IMG/VR virus record: IMGVR_UViG_3300037502_002383
Location: 1-59,846 of that record
Strand: one strand, 5' to 3'
Source of the DNA: a virus
DNA: 59,846 nucleotides
The notes beneath the pieces were generated by a model that did no database searches, was not told the origin of the DNA, and saw only the letters and a program-made list of their open reading frames with translations. Shown here one piece after another: positions 48,452 through 57,434 of the stretch; position 1 is the stretch's first letter, and every line of letters starts with the position of its first letter. Made by a program: the position numbers and the translations under genes.

Positions 48452-49846
48452 ATGCCCAAGATCATCGACGGCGACGACCTGAACGTCGGCACCGAAATCA
48501 CCATCAACACCACCGCCAAGACCTTCACGCTCGTGGCGGCCGGTAACCTGGTGGCCAAGGACGGCGTCACGCTGCAGGCGCTGTACTCCAAGTTCATCAA
48601 GCTGTGGGAGACGGACACTTACAACAAGTTTCCGTTCCCCATGTACGCGATTGACGCGAAGTCTGGCCAGTTCCAGTTCGGCACGGACGGTGGCAGCTTC
48701 TCCGGCTGGAAGCCTTCGGGTGACGTGACGCGCCAGATGTTGCGCGACGGCGGCTGGTCGGAGTACACCTCCGGTGGCGTCCTGGCCCGCCAGTACGTCG
48801 GCATCGTGTCTCTGGGTGAGGTGAGCACAGGCGCACAGCTTTACTACCAGCGTGCAGCCGCAGACGGCCCGACTAATTTCACCTTCACCGATGAGGTGAA
48901 CGAAGGCATCCAGGTCTACGGCGACATCGCCGCCGACGCCACGACAACCACCTTCGACAAACGCGCCTTCTTCAAGGCCTACGCCCGCGAGGAGCAGAAG
49001 ACCTACTCCAGCTCCACCCTGGCCGACACTGGCCAGACCGCGACGGGCGCCTACACCGTCAACGTGCTGCTGTCCAACGCCGACGACCTCAACACCCTTG
49101 TGGCTGACAGCGGCATCGGCGTGGCGCCGTACACCGGCATCAACGTCAGCTACTACTCGGTGGCGCAGTCCATCGACATCAACGCGGTCACCGACAACTA
49201 CCCGTTCTCGATCATCGTCGAGGGCAACAACGCCACGCTGCAGGAGATCTACACCAAGGTGCAGTACCTGCTGCGCCAGGGCACCGACATCAACAGCGCG
49301 GCGACCAACAGCGCGGGCACCAAGATCGGCAAGATCCAGAACGACTTAATGTACTTCGTCGGCCCGGACCTGTTCTGCCGTCAGGGCGTGTTCATCCAGA
49401 ACATCGACCCCAACTTCCTGAACAACGTCTACTTCATCGACGACAACGCCGTCGCGCGCCAGTACAACTACGCAGCCGCTGGTCAGCTGCAGTTCAACAG
49501 CTTCCTCACCAGCGGCAGCACGGGCTACTACCGCATGTACATCACCGACTCGGTGACCGGCACGGATGACTACGGCACCGCCACCGCCATCACGGTGAAC
49601 GACAAGGATGGCAACCCCATCGCGGGCACCATCGACGCGGCCACCAAGGGCTTCACCTTCGCCTACGACACCAACACCCAGGGCGGCCGCTCAGTGTTCA
49701 CCAGCCCCGGCGGTGACGTGCCCGTCACGGTGGTGGCCGGCAACAAGGGCGTGGCCAAGCCGGTGGTTGCCACAGGTACGATCAGCCGGTCCAAGGGTAT
49801 CGTGATCGGCCTGGTGGCTGAACAAGACCGCGCCTACGTGGCCTGA
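48452..49846 (+). CDS. Virion structural protein, 464 aa
   Basis: MPKIIDGDDLNVGTEITINT, LQALYSKFIKLWETDTYNKF, PFPMYAIDAKSGQFQFGTDG, SFSGWKPSGDVTRQMLRDGG, and FCRQGVFIQNIDPNFLNNVY. Long, beta-rich, acidic, no enzyme motif. The pattern suggests a tail or baseplate-type structural protein of a group conserved in several phages; no family named with confidence. Confidence 0.65.
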   Translation: MPKIIDGDDLNVGTEITINTTAKTFTLVAAGNLVAKDGVTLQALYSKFIKLWETDTYNKFPFPMYAIDAKSGQFQFGTDGGSFSGWKPSGDVTRQMLRDGGWSEYTSGGVLARQYVGIVSLGEVSTGAQLYYQRAAADGPTNFTFTDEVNEGIQVYGDIAADATTTTFDKRAFFKAYAREEQKTYSSSTLADTGQTATGAYTVNVLLSNADDLNTLVADSGIGVAPYTGINVSYYSVAQSIDINAVTDNYPFSIIVEGNNATLQEIYTKVQYLLRQGTDINSAATNSAGTKIGKIQNDLMYFVGPDLFCRQGVFIQNIDPNFLNNVYFIDDNAVARQYNYAAAGQLQFNSFLTSGSTGYYRMYITDSVTGTDDYGTATAITVNDKDGNPIAGTIDAATKGFTFAYDTNTQGGRSVFTSPGGDVPVTVVAGNKGVAKPVVATGTISRSKGIVIGLVAEQDRAYVA

Positions 49847-49858
49847 TAGGAGCAGAGC

Positions 49859-51223
49859 ATGAGCATGAACAGCTTCATCCGAGTGCCGCCGGATTCCACC
49901 GGCAAGCGCCTCTACGCGCACCAGCACACCATCGACGCGACGGAGATGCACGTTCAGGCCATGCACCTGAGCGACCCGGACTCGCCGCAGTACATCCAGC
50001 GCATCGACGAGCAGGGCGCTGCCTCGGTGCGCTTCAGCGAGGGCCAGCCGCTGATGGCGGGCTTCGGATCGCTCAAGGTCTCCAACCAGCGGGCGCTCGG
50101 GGTGTACGAGTCCACGCTGGTGGAGAACCCGGACTTCACCGACGAGATCACCGGCACCGCCGCCGCCACCTACAACTCGGCGTCATCGAGCATCGTGTTG
50201 TCCACCGACAGCACCAACGGCTCGCGCATCTTCCGCACCAGCGACCGGCACCACTACTACATGCCGGGCACCTCCAACCTGGCCATGATGACCGTGGCGT
50301 GCGGCGACAGTGGCAAAGCCAACAACCGCCGCTGCTGGGGCCTGTTCACCGAGAACGACGGCCTGTTCTTCGCGCTGGATGGCACGACAGTCAAGGTGGT
50401 GGTGCGCTCCTCGGTCACCGGCTCGGTGGTGGACACGGCCATCACCCAGGCCAACTGGAACGGCGACAAGCTCGACGGCACTGGCCTGTCGGGCGTCACG
50501 CTGGACATCACCAAGATCAACGTCTGGTGGATCGATTACCAGTGGTTGGGCGGCGGCCGCGTGCGTTTCGGCATCTACGGCCCGGACGGCCAGCGCATCA
50601 CCGTCCACAAGGTGCAAAACGCCAACACGCAGGCGCTGCCCTTCATGCGCACCGGCACGCTGCCCGTGCGGTTTGAGAACGACAACATCGGCGCCACGGC
50701 ATCCGGCAGCGAGCTGCGCTTCGTCTGCGCGGCCGTCTACGCCGAAGGCAACTTCGACGACTACATCTTCAATCGCTTCTCTACCGGCATCCTCACCAAG
50801 AACGTCTCGGCCGCGCAGACCTTGCTGCTGGCCCTGCGCCAGGTGGCCATGATCGACGGCAAGCACAACTGCATCCAGACCTTCCCGGAAACGCTGAACG
50901 TCTACACCACAAAGCCCATCGGCATCACTCTGTTCCAGGACGTGGATTACAGCGGCGGCACCTGGGCGGCCTCGTCCTACCAAGCGCGGCTGGAGCGCAG
51001 CACGGACGGCACGTTCACCTATGCCCAGAGCAAGCCGATGAAGACCTTTTTCTTCAATGCCGGCTGCACCACGGTGGACCTCTCGGCCTTCTTCGAGGTC
51101 AACGACCGGGGCATCATGGTGGCGGCTGACGGTACGCAGCAGGTCTGGGCCTTCCTGTGCTCGCCGCTCACAGCCGAGGCCGCTGATGTCTCCATCAATC
51201 TGAGCTACAAGGAACTCGGGTGA
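49859..51223 (+). CDS. Virion structural protein, 454 aa
   Basis: MSMNSFIRVPPDSTGKRLYA, HVQAMHLSDPDSPQYIQRID, FTENDGLFFALDGTTVKVVV, WWIDYQWLGGGRVRFGIYGP, and LLLALRQVAMIDGKHNCIQT. The central part resembles a lectin/concanavalin-like jelly roll in a viral structural protein (the WLGGGRVRFGIYGPDG element recurs in phage virion proteins). Likely part of a receptor-binding complex; not proven. Confidence 0.65.
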   Translation: MSMNSFIRVPPDSTGKRLYAHQHTIDATEMHVQAMHLSDPDSPQYIQRIDEQGAASVRFSEGQPLMAGFGSLKVSNQRALGVYESTLVENPDFTDEITGTAAATYNSASSSIVLSTDSTNGSRIFRTSDRHHYYMPGTSNLAMMTVACGDSGKANNRRCWGLFTENDGLFFALDGTTVKVVVRSSVTGSVVDTAITQANWNGDKLDGTGLSGVTLDITKINVWWIDYQWLGGGRVRFGIYGPDGQRITVHKVQNANTQALPFMRTGTLPVRFENDNIGATASGSELRFVCAAVYAEGNFDDYIFNRFSTGILTKNVSAAQTLLLALRQVAMIDGKHNCIQTFPETLNVYTTKPIGITLFQDVDYSGGTWAASSYQARLERSTDGTFTYAQSKPMKTFFFNAGCTTVDLSAFFEVNDRGIMVAADGTQQVWAFLCSPLTAEAADVSINLSYKELG

Positions 51224-51906
51224 TCGTCTGGGCCGCCCACGGCGCTGAATGGGCGCTGGCCGAGAAGGTCAGCTTCAACGGCGTCACCAAGCGCATCACG
51301 GTCAACGCCGGGGTGACGGCGCTGGACATCCGCGAGGACGTCTACAGCGCCTGGGTGCGGTGGGTGGAGCGCGAGGACAACGCCCGGTTCCGCCTGGCCA
51401 TGCGGGTCTCAGGCTTCGATCCCATCCCGGGCGGCTTCACGGGCGCGACCTACTTCATGACCAACGGCTGGAAGCTGGAGTACGACCCGAACGTGGTGGC
51501 CATCGCCGGCGTGCTGTACTCCGACGACTACGCCACGCCGTACTGGTCAGCCACTGACCAGCCCATCTTCCCGGCCACGGTGTCCTCGCTGGTCAACAGC
51601 GCGGTGGTCACCCAGAACGTGGTCACCGGCACGGCGCTCACCCAAGCCCAGACAGCGGACGCCGTGTGGCAGGCCGCCGCGCGCACGCTCACCGCCAGTC
51701 TGGACCCGACCAAGGAGCAGATCGCCGCTCAGGTGCGCATCGCTCTGGCGGACGAGCTCACGCGCATCCTTGAGATCGCTGCGCTGCACGGCTTGGTGCT
51801 TGGCAGCCCGCTCACGGTCACGACGACCGAGCGCACGGCTGGGTCGATTGCGCAGTCGATCACCAGTGAGGCGGGCGGCGGCACGACCGTCACCCGGACT
51901 GCGTGA
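51220..51906 (+). CDS. Virion-region protein, 228 aa
   Basis: Starts GTG/ATC in the overlap (MIVWAAHGAEWALAEKVSFN). The N-terminal half (ISVNAGVTALDIREDVYSAW, RFRLAMRVSGFDPIPGGFTG, YFMTNGWKLEYDPNVVAIAG) resembles a phage tail protein group; the C-terminal part is helical (LTQAQTADAVWQAAARTLTA). Typically found with the 454-aa type. Unknown exact role. Confidence 0.6.
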   Translation: MIVWAAHGAEWALAEKVSFNGVTKRITVNAGVTALDIREDVYSAWVRWVEREDNARFRLAMRVSGFDPIPGGFTGATYFMTNGWKLEYDPNVVAIAGVLYSDDYATPYWSATDQPIFPATVSSLVNSAVVTQNVVTGTALTQAQTADAVWQAAARTLTASLDPTKEQIAAQVRIALADELTRILEIAALHGLVLGSPLTVTTTERTAGSIAQSITSEAGGGTTVTRTA

Positions 51907-52208
51907 TCGACACCCGCGCCGTTGCCCTTCAGGGCATCGGCTTTGGCCCGCTGGCCGTTGCCACGCTGGGCTATCTGGTCGAGGCCGAGCAGCCTTCGGC
52001 AATACCTCCTGACCTGGCGTGGATCAACGCCAACGCCCGCGCCTACGGCAAGCGGCGCACAGCCGGGTATGGGCGGGAATACGGGGATGCCGAAGAGATG
52101 CGGCGCAGCATTGCGCTGTTGCGGCAGATCGAGGAAGAAGATGAAATCGTGCTGGCGCTGGTGATGTCCGCCGTGCCGCTGCTAGGAGCTGACCAATGGC
52201 GACAATGA
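51903..52208 (+). CDS. Hypothetical protein, 101 aa
   Basis: GTG start overlapping the previous stop. MIDTRAVALQGIGFGPLAVA then LGYLVEAEQPSAIPPDLAWI, RAYGKRRTAGYGREYGDAEE, and a C-terminal hydrophobic helix (IVLALVMSAVPLL). It overlaps the next gene by 13 bp. Unknown. Confidence 0.55.
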   Translation: MIDTRAVALQGIGFGPLAVATLGYLVEAEQPSAIPPDLAWINANARAYGKRRTAGYGREYGDAEEMRRSIALLRQIEEEDEIVLALVMSAVPLLGADQWRQ

Positions 52209-55200
52209 AGATGACCGGGTGCATGAAGATCGTCTCGCGCATGAGCGAGGCCGATCAGGACGCGCTGCTGTCGCGCTTGGATGCGTACCAAGCCGACGGC
52301 GTCCCGGCCGAGCGTGCGCAGCTGATGGCCGCGCAGGACATGCTGGCCGAGATCCAGGGCGAGCGCGACCAGCTCTTCAACCTGCTGCGCGAGCAACACC
52401 CCGACCTGTTCTCGGTCGCTGAGGAGCCTCAGCCCGTCGCCGAAGAACCCCAGCCTGCCACCGCCGAGAACCCCGACATCACCGCCAGCCGGCGCCGCAC
52501 CATCTTCGGCAGCCCTGCGCCGCTGGCCAACTGGACGATGCCTGCGGAGACCAAGTTCGACGACTGGATCTACAAGCTGCAGGACAAGCAGGTGGACATG
52601 AAGCGGGTGATCGAGGCGATCAGCCGCAACGGCGGACTGTCCGACCAGTGGAACGCCTACCTGCAAGAGGAGCTCTACCACGGGCGCAGCGCCAAGGCGA
52701 CCAAGGACTTCGGCCTGAAGGAAGTCCGGCCGCTGATGGAGGAGCTGGAGAAGTCAAAGGTCGGCCTCGCTGACTTCGAGGAGTACCTGCACAACCGCCA
52801 CGCCGAGGAGCGCAACACCCAGATCGCCAAGGTCAACCCGGCCATGCCCGACGGCGGCTCGGGTATCGACACCGCGGATGCGCGAGCCTATCTCGCAGCA
52901 CTGGACCCGGCCAAGCGCCGCACCTACGAGGCGCTCGCCCGTCGCGTGGACGCGATCTCCCAGGGCACGCGCGAGCTGCTGGTGCGCTCGGGCCTGGAGA
53001 CGCAGGACACGATCAACCAGTGGGAGGGCGCCTACAAGAACTACGTCCCGCTGATGCGCGAGGACCTGGACTACGGGCTGTCCTCGGGCATGGGCACCGG
53101 CAGCGGGTTCAGCGTCAGAGGCCCGGCCAGCCGTCGGGCCACCGGCTCCGACCGGCCCGTGGTGGACATCCTGGCCAACCTGCTCATGCAGCGCGAGCGG
53201 GCGATCGTGCGCGCTGAGAAGACCCGGGTCGGCACCGCGCTGTACGGCCTGGCGCTGCAGAACCCGAACGCGGACTTCTGGCTGCCGGTGGACCCCAAGG
53301 CGATCAAGGACGTGCCCGGCACCATGGCCAAGCTGCAGGCGATGGGGCTGGATCCGATGGACGTGCGCAACATCATGGAGGAGCCGCTGCAGCAGGTGGT
53401 CGATCCGCGCACCGGGCTGGTCACTTACCGCGTCAACGCCAACCTGCGCAACGCCGACAACGTGATGGCCGTGCGGGTCAACGGCGAAGACAAGTTCCTC
53501 TTCTTCAACACCCGCAACGAGCGCGCTGCGCGCATGGCCGCGTCGCTGAAGAACCTGGATGCCACCAGCCTCGAAGGGCTGCTCAACGTGTCGGGCAAGA
53601 TCAGCCGCTACTTCGCCGCGATCAACACCCAGTACAACCCAGTGTTCGGCGCGATCAACCTGCTGCGTGACGTGCAGGGCGCCGCTGTGAACCTCAGCAG
53701 CACCCCGCTCGCAGGCGAGCAAGCGGCTGTGCTCAAGGGCGTGGGCGGCGCCACCCTCGGAATCTATCGCTCCCTGCGCGCCGATAGATCCGGTCAATCG
53801 GGACCACCCGGCAGCTGGTCTGCGCTGTGGGAGGAGTTCCAGCGCGAGGGTGGGCAGACGGGTTTCCGCGACATGTTCCGCACGAGCGAGGACCGGACCC
53901 AGGCGCTGCAGGCCATGCTCGACCCAGCCTCTTGGACCGAGACGAAGTGGGGCAAGATCCTCACCGCTGGGGGCACGCTGAAGGTGCCGCTGGAGGCGGC
54001 GCGCAAGGGCGCTGCCGAGCCGGTCTTCAACTGGCTCTCCGACTACAACGAGACGTTGGAAAACGCGGTGCGCCTGAGCGCCTACAAGGCCGCCAAGGCC
54101 AAGGGCATGACCGCCCAGCAGGCCGCCTCGCTGGCCAAGAACCTGACGGTGAACTTCAACCGCAAGGGCGAGATCGGCACCCAAATGGGCGCGCTCTACG
54201 CCTTCTTCAACGCCAGCGTGCAGGGCACCGCCAGGCTGGCCGAGACGCTCAAGGGCCCGGCCGGCAAGAAGATCCTGGCTGGCGGCCTGCTGCTGGGCAC
54301 CGTCCAGGCGCTGGCCTTGGCCGCCGCGGGCTTCGACGAGGATGAGCCACCAGACTTCATCAAGGAGCGCAACTTGGTGATCCCCACTGGGGACGGCAAG
54401 TACCTCACCTTCCCGATGCCGCTGGGTCTGAACGTCATCCCCAACACCAGTCGGGTGCTGACCGAGTGGGCGCTGTCCGGCGGCAAGGATCCCGGCAAGC
54501 GGTTCGGGCAGATCGTCGGCGCGTTCGCCGACATGTTCAACCCGATCGGCAACGCCGGGCTGTCGGTGCAGACCATCGCCCCGACCTTCGCTGACCCGCT
54601 GGTGGCGCTGGCCGAGAACCGGGACTGGAGCGGCAAGCCGATCGCCAAGGAGGACCGCTCGGGCACCGACCCGACTCCCGGCTACACGCGAGCCAAGGAG
54701 ACGGCGAGCTGGGTGAGCAAGCAGCTGGCTTACTATCTGAACCTGGCCAGCGGCGGCACCAAGTACAAGCCCGGTGGCCTGTCACCCACGCCCGACCAGA
54801 TCGACTACCTGATCGGCCAGGTGACGGGCGGTGTCGGCCGCGAGGTCCTGAAGGTCACGCAGCTCGCCGAAAGCAAGGTGACCGGCGAGGAGCTGCCGAC
54901 CTACAAGGTGCCGATCGCGGGCCGGTTCTACGGCGACACCAAGGAGCAGGCGGCCACCGCCGACCGGTTCTACCGCAACGTGACGACCATCAACGAGCAT
55001 GAGAACGAGATCGAGGGGCGCAAGAAAAACCGCGAGGGTGGGATCCCCGAGTACATCAGGGAGAACCCGGAGGCTCGCCTCGTCACCTTGGCCAACCGCA
55101 TCGAGCGCGACGTGGCCGAGCTGCGCCGCAAAAAGCGTGAGATGCTAGAGAAGGACCGCCCCAAGGAGTCGATCAAGATGATTGAGCTGCAGATCACCCG

Positions 55201-55246
55201 AAAGATGGAGCAGCTCAACGCCCGGGTCGAAGCCCTTCAGGACTGA
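52196..55246 (+). CDS. Large LPD38-like virion protein, 1016 aa
   Basis: An N-terminal helical region (MSEADQDALLSRLDAYQADG) is followed by a long helical body. The segment YFAAINTQYNPVFGAINLLR then DVQGAAVNL, and later YNETLENAVRLSAYKAAKAK plus LTVNFNRKGEIGTQMGALYA FFNASVQG, match the large polyvalent protein-associated domain 38 (LPD38) seen at the ends of phage giant proteins. Hydrophobic KILAGGLLLGTVQALALAAA follows. The C-terminus is a coiled coil (LANRIERDVAELRRKKREML). Likely ejected into the host with DNA. Here it is a separate gene instead of fused to the giant protein. Confidence 0.75.
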   Translation: MATMKMTGCMKIVSRMSEADQDALLSRLDAYQADGVPAERAQLMAAQDMLAEIQGERDQLFNLLREQHPDLFSVAEEPQPVAEEPQPATAENPDITASRRRTIFGSPAPLANWTMPAETKFDDWIYKLQDKQVDMKRVIEAISRNGGLSDQWNAYLQEELYHGRSAKATKDFGLKEVRPLMEELEKSKVGLADFEEYLHNRHAEERNTQIAKVNPAMPDGGSGIDTADARAYLAALDPAKRRTYEALARRVDAISQGTRELLVRSGLETQDTINQWEGAYKNYVPLMREDLDYGLSSGMGTGSGFSVRGPASRRATGSDRPVVDILANLLMQRERAIVRAEKTRVGTALYGLALQNPNADFWLPVDPKAIKDVPGTMAKLQAMGLDPMDVRNIMEEPLQQVVDPRTGLVTYRVNANLRNADNVMAVRVNGEDKFLFFNTRNERAARMAASLKNLDATSLEGLLNVSGKISRYFAAINTQYNPVFGAINLLRDVQGAAVNLSSTPLAGEQAAVLKGVGGATLGIYRSLRADRSGQSGPPGSWSALWEEFQREGGQTGFRDMFRTSEDRTQALQAMLDPASWTETKWGKILTAGGTLKVPLEAARKGAAEPVFNWLSDYNETLENAVRLSAYKAAKAKGMTAQQAASLAKNLTVNFNRKGEIGTQMGALYAFFNASVQGTARLAETLKGPAGKKILAGGLLLGTVQALALAAAGFDEDEPPDFIKERNLVIPTGDGKYLTFPMPLGLNVIPNTSRVLTEWALSGGKDPGKRFGQIVGAFADMFNPIGNAGLSVQTIAPTFADPLVALAENRDWSGKPIAKEDRSGTDPTPGYTRAKETASWVSKQLAYYLNLASGGTKYKPGGLSPTPDQIDYLIGQVTGGVGREVLKVTQLAESKVTGEELPTYKVPIAGRFYGDTKEQAATADRFYRNVTTINEHENEIEGRKKNREGGIPEYIRENPEARLVTLANRIERDVAELRRKKREMLEKDRPKESIKMIELQITRKMEQLNARVEALQD

Positions 55247-55458
55247 CCCGGGGTTGACTGCAATGTTGGCTACACCCAACAACATGCACTTGCTAACTAC
55301 TGCTAACACTTGCAACCCTAAGTCGTTGATTCTTCTAGGATTCGTATGTTATCCGTGCTATCTTTGGTGCCCAGAAGAAGAGCCGTGTGATCTAGTGCCA
55401 TTGCGGGTCTTCAGGGTGTTGGCTACAGTTGTGGCTACACCAACACCAAAGGCACGAG
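55247..55458. other. AT-rich gap before integrase, candidate attP
   Basis: 212 bp, no gene. It carries several ttggctaca elements (about 55267 and 55420), an inverted repeat ggtgttgg/ccaacacc (55415-55422 and 55440-55447) with tggctaca inside, and is AT-richer than its flanks. Short repeats beside a tyrosine integrase suggest arm-type binding sites and a possible attP, or an operator for the integrase. Confidence 0.4.
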
Positions 55459-56472
55459 ATGGCAACTCTCCAGAAACGCGGCGACGCTTGGCGCGCCGTC
55501 ATTCGCCGAGTCGGGTTCAAGCCGATCAGCAAGAGCTTCCCCACCAAGGGCCTGGCCCAGGCCTGGGCGCGCAGTGTCGAGAAGGACATGGACGCTCGGG
55601 TCTACCGCGACCCCAGCGGCGCGGCCAAGACCTCGGTGCGCGAGCTCTTCGAGCAGTTCCGCGATGAGGTATGCCCCGAGCGCCGGGGTGGCAAGTGGGA
55701 GGTCACGCGCATCGAGCGGCTGCTGCGCACCGCGCACTTCGTTGACCAGCGGCTGGACCGCATCACGCCCGAGGACATCCGTGACTGGCGCAACGAGCGG
55801 CTGAAAGAAGTCAGCGCGCCGTCAGTCAACCGCGAACTGAACCTGATCAGCGGCGTGTTCTCGCACGCGATCAAGGAGTGGGGTGTTGCTCTGCGCGAGA
55901 ACCCGGTGCACTTGGTCAAGCGCCCGGCCGGCGCGGATCGGGCTCGAACCCGGCGCTTCGGCGAGCGGGAGATCGCAGCGATCCTGGAGGCCAGCGGCTA
56001 CCAGGAGGGCGTGCAGCCTACGGTGGGTCGAGAGTATGTCGGCCACGCGGTGCTGCTGGCGATCGAGACAGCCATGCGGCTGGGCGAGATCTGCGCACTG
56101 CGCGTGGGCGACGTGGACTTCGAGGCGTGCAGCGCCACGCTGCACATGACCAAGAACGGCGACGCGCGCTCGGTGCCGCTGAGCACCAAGGCGCGGGCGT
56201 TGCTGCGCACCCTGGTGACTGGGCGTGACGCCGACGAGCAGGTCGTGCCGCTCACGGCCGAGTCGCTGGGGCTGTACTTCCGCGAGGCGCGCGACGCCGC
56301 GGGTCTGCATGACCTGCACTTCCACGACACCCGGCACGAGGCCGCCACGCGGCTGAGCAAGAAGCTGGCGAACGTGCTGGAGCTGTCGGCCGTCACCGGC
56401 CACCGCTCGCTGCAGTCGCTCAAGCGGTACTACCAGCCGCGCGCGGCGGAGCTCGCGGCCAAGCTCGGCTGA
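55459..56472 (+). CDS. int: Tyrosine integrase
   Basis: Start chosen at ATG 55459 (MATLQKRGDAWRAVIRRVGF), 337 aa. N-terminal arm-binding domain, core-binding SAM-like domain (ERLLRTAHFVDQRLDRITPE), then a catalytic domain with R207 (AMRLGEICALRVGD), K232 (MTKNGD), H289-x2-R292 (HDTRHEAATR), H315 (TGHRSL) and the nucleophile Y324 (SLKRYYQP). It integrates and excises the phage genome. Its 3' end overlaps the convergent leftward gene by 43 bp. Presence with the CI-like repressor marks the phage as temperate. Confidence 0.93.
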   Translation: MATLQKRGDAWRAVIRRVGFKPISKSFPTKGLAQAWARSVEKDMDARVYRDPSGAAKTSVRELFEQFRDEVCPERRGGKWEVTRIERLLRTAHFVDQRLDRITPEDIRDWRNERLKEVSAPSVNRELNLISGVFSHAIKEWGVALRENPVHLVKRPAGADRARTRRFGEREIAAILEASGYQEGVQPTVGREYVGHAVLLAIETAMRLGEICALRVGDVDFEACSATLHMTKNGDARSVPLSTKARALLRTLVTGRDADEQVVPLTAESLGLYFREARDAAGLHDLHFHDTRHEAATRLSKKLANVLELSAVTGHRSLQSLKRYYQPRAAELAAKLG

Positions 56473-56804
56473 GCCAGGGCCCACACGCTGTTGGGCACAG
56501 CCGGCGGTGGCTTCATGCGGGAGCGGTACTTGCGCCCCCGCTCAGAGGCGCTGACCGGCTTGGGCTTGCGGGCGTCGGGCTTGTTGCCCAGCGCGTAGAC
56601 CGGGCGCGGGTAACGCCGCCCGAAGCCCTCCATTGTCCAGCTCTGGATGTGGATCTGCTTGGTCACCACGGTCAGGCGCATGGCGGTCAGGAAGCTGGAC
56701 ACCTGACGGTAGTGGACGTCGGGGAAGAACTGCGCCACCTCCCTCATGGTGAGCGGCCCGCAGATGTGGAGCACGTCGCGGATGTTGGCGAAGCTGGGTT
56801 TCAC
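56430..56804 (-). CDS. wHTH-like hypothetical protein, 124 aa
   Basis: GTG start at 56804 in a GTGA overlap (MKPSFANIRDVLHICGPLTM); a longer frame exists but is Arg/Pro shadow. ANIRDVLHICGPLTMREVAQ then FFPDVHYRQVSSFLTAMRLT looks like a winged helix. A basic tail (RKPKPVSASERGRKYRSRMK) follows. Possibly a DNA-binding regulator. It is last in the leftward operon and converges on int. Confidence 0.65.
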   Translation of the reverse strand: MKPSFANIRDVLHICGPLTMREVAQFFPDVHYRQVSSFLTAMRLTVVTKQIHIQSWTMEGFGRRYPRPVYALGNKPDARKPKPVSASERGRKYRSRMKPPPAVPNSVWALAQPSLAASSAARGW

Positions 56805-57001
56805 TTCATCCACTCCGGTTTCTTGGGCAGCGGTGCCCAGCCGATGTAGCCCGGCTTGCCGGGGCTGTACTGCCCGTACACAGCCACGCCTCCGGTGGTC
56901 AACAACTGCACCTTGGCCGACAGCGGGCACGTCTCAAGCGGCCGCCAGTAGTAGGCCTGGTCCACCGCTGCGGCCTTGTCGCTGGTGATCTTGACGGTTA
57001 T
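56801..57001 (-). CDS. Small early protein with apparent ATA start, 66 aa
   Basis: The sequence (TVKITSDKAAAVDQAYYWRP then LETCPLSAKVQLLTTGGVAV) matches a small protein type known in phages, where the start is normally ATG in an ATGA overlap. Here the stop of the upstream gene is TAA and the start position reads ATA. Translation may begin at ATA, at GTG 57046 or at GTG 56965 (54 aa). The CPLSAKVQLL...GVAVYGQY element is distinctive. Function unknown. Confidence 0.6.
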   Translation of the reverse strand: MTVKITSDKAAAVDQAYYWRPLETCPLSAKVQLLTTGGVAVYGQYSPGKPGYIGWAPLPKKPEWMK

Positions 57002-57252
57002 GCTTGGCCCCTTGCGCGGATAGCAGCGGCGCAGTCGGTCACCCACGCGATGTACCCGGTTGGCCCCTCGCCTTCTTCGTCCATTTTTTTCGCTGTGGCG
57101 TCACACACCTTCGCACACGCCTCGCGCTCGGCAGCGGCGACGGCCTGAAGAAAGGGCAGCACCTCTTCAAGAAGCTCCTCGTTTACTGACAAGCCCTCGG
57201 ACTCGGGGCCAAGCACCTCGCGCATGACGCGGATGATGTCGTCGCGGGTCAC
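56998..57252 (-). CDS. Small early protein with EREACAKVC motif, 84 aa
   Basis: MTRDDIIRVMREVLGPESEG then LLEEVLPFLQAVAAAEREAC AKVCDATAKK, ending AAAIRARGQA. Paralogue of the rightward gene at 7616, sharing both ends and the EREACAKVC motif, although the middles differ. Unknown role. Confidence 0.65.
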   Translation of the reverse strand: MTRDDIIRVMREVLGPESEGLSVNEELLEEVLPFLQAVAAAEREACAKVCDATAKKMDEEGEGPTGYIAWVTDCAAAIRARGQA

Positions 57253-57434
57253 GCCTCACCCCTCGCCTTCTGCGTGCACTCAGCGCAGCGCCACAGGCGC
57301 AGCCTGGTGAACAGCGAGCCGCCTCGGATCTCCTTGGGCTGGTCGCAGGCCGAGCACCTCTTGCGGAAGGCCATGCCGGGGCCGGAGCCGCGTGTGCTCA
57401 TGCTGACGTCCTTGACGTTGCTGTAGTTCTTCAT
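57249..57434 (-). CDS. Zinc-finger micro-protein, 61 aa
   Basis: Start at ATG 57434 (MKNYSNVKDVSMSTRGSGPG), overlapping the upstream stop. KRCSACDQPKEIRGG and WRCAECTQKA form two C-x2-C pairs, a typical small zinc ribbon. The basic, Cys4 layout suits nucleic-acid or protein binding. The longer frame upstream to 57635 is shadow. Confidence 0.65.
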   Translation of the reverse strand: MKNYSNVKDVSMSTRGSGPGMAFRKRCSACDQPKEIRGGSLFTRLRLWRCAECTQKARGEA

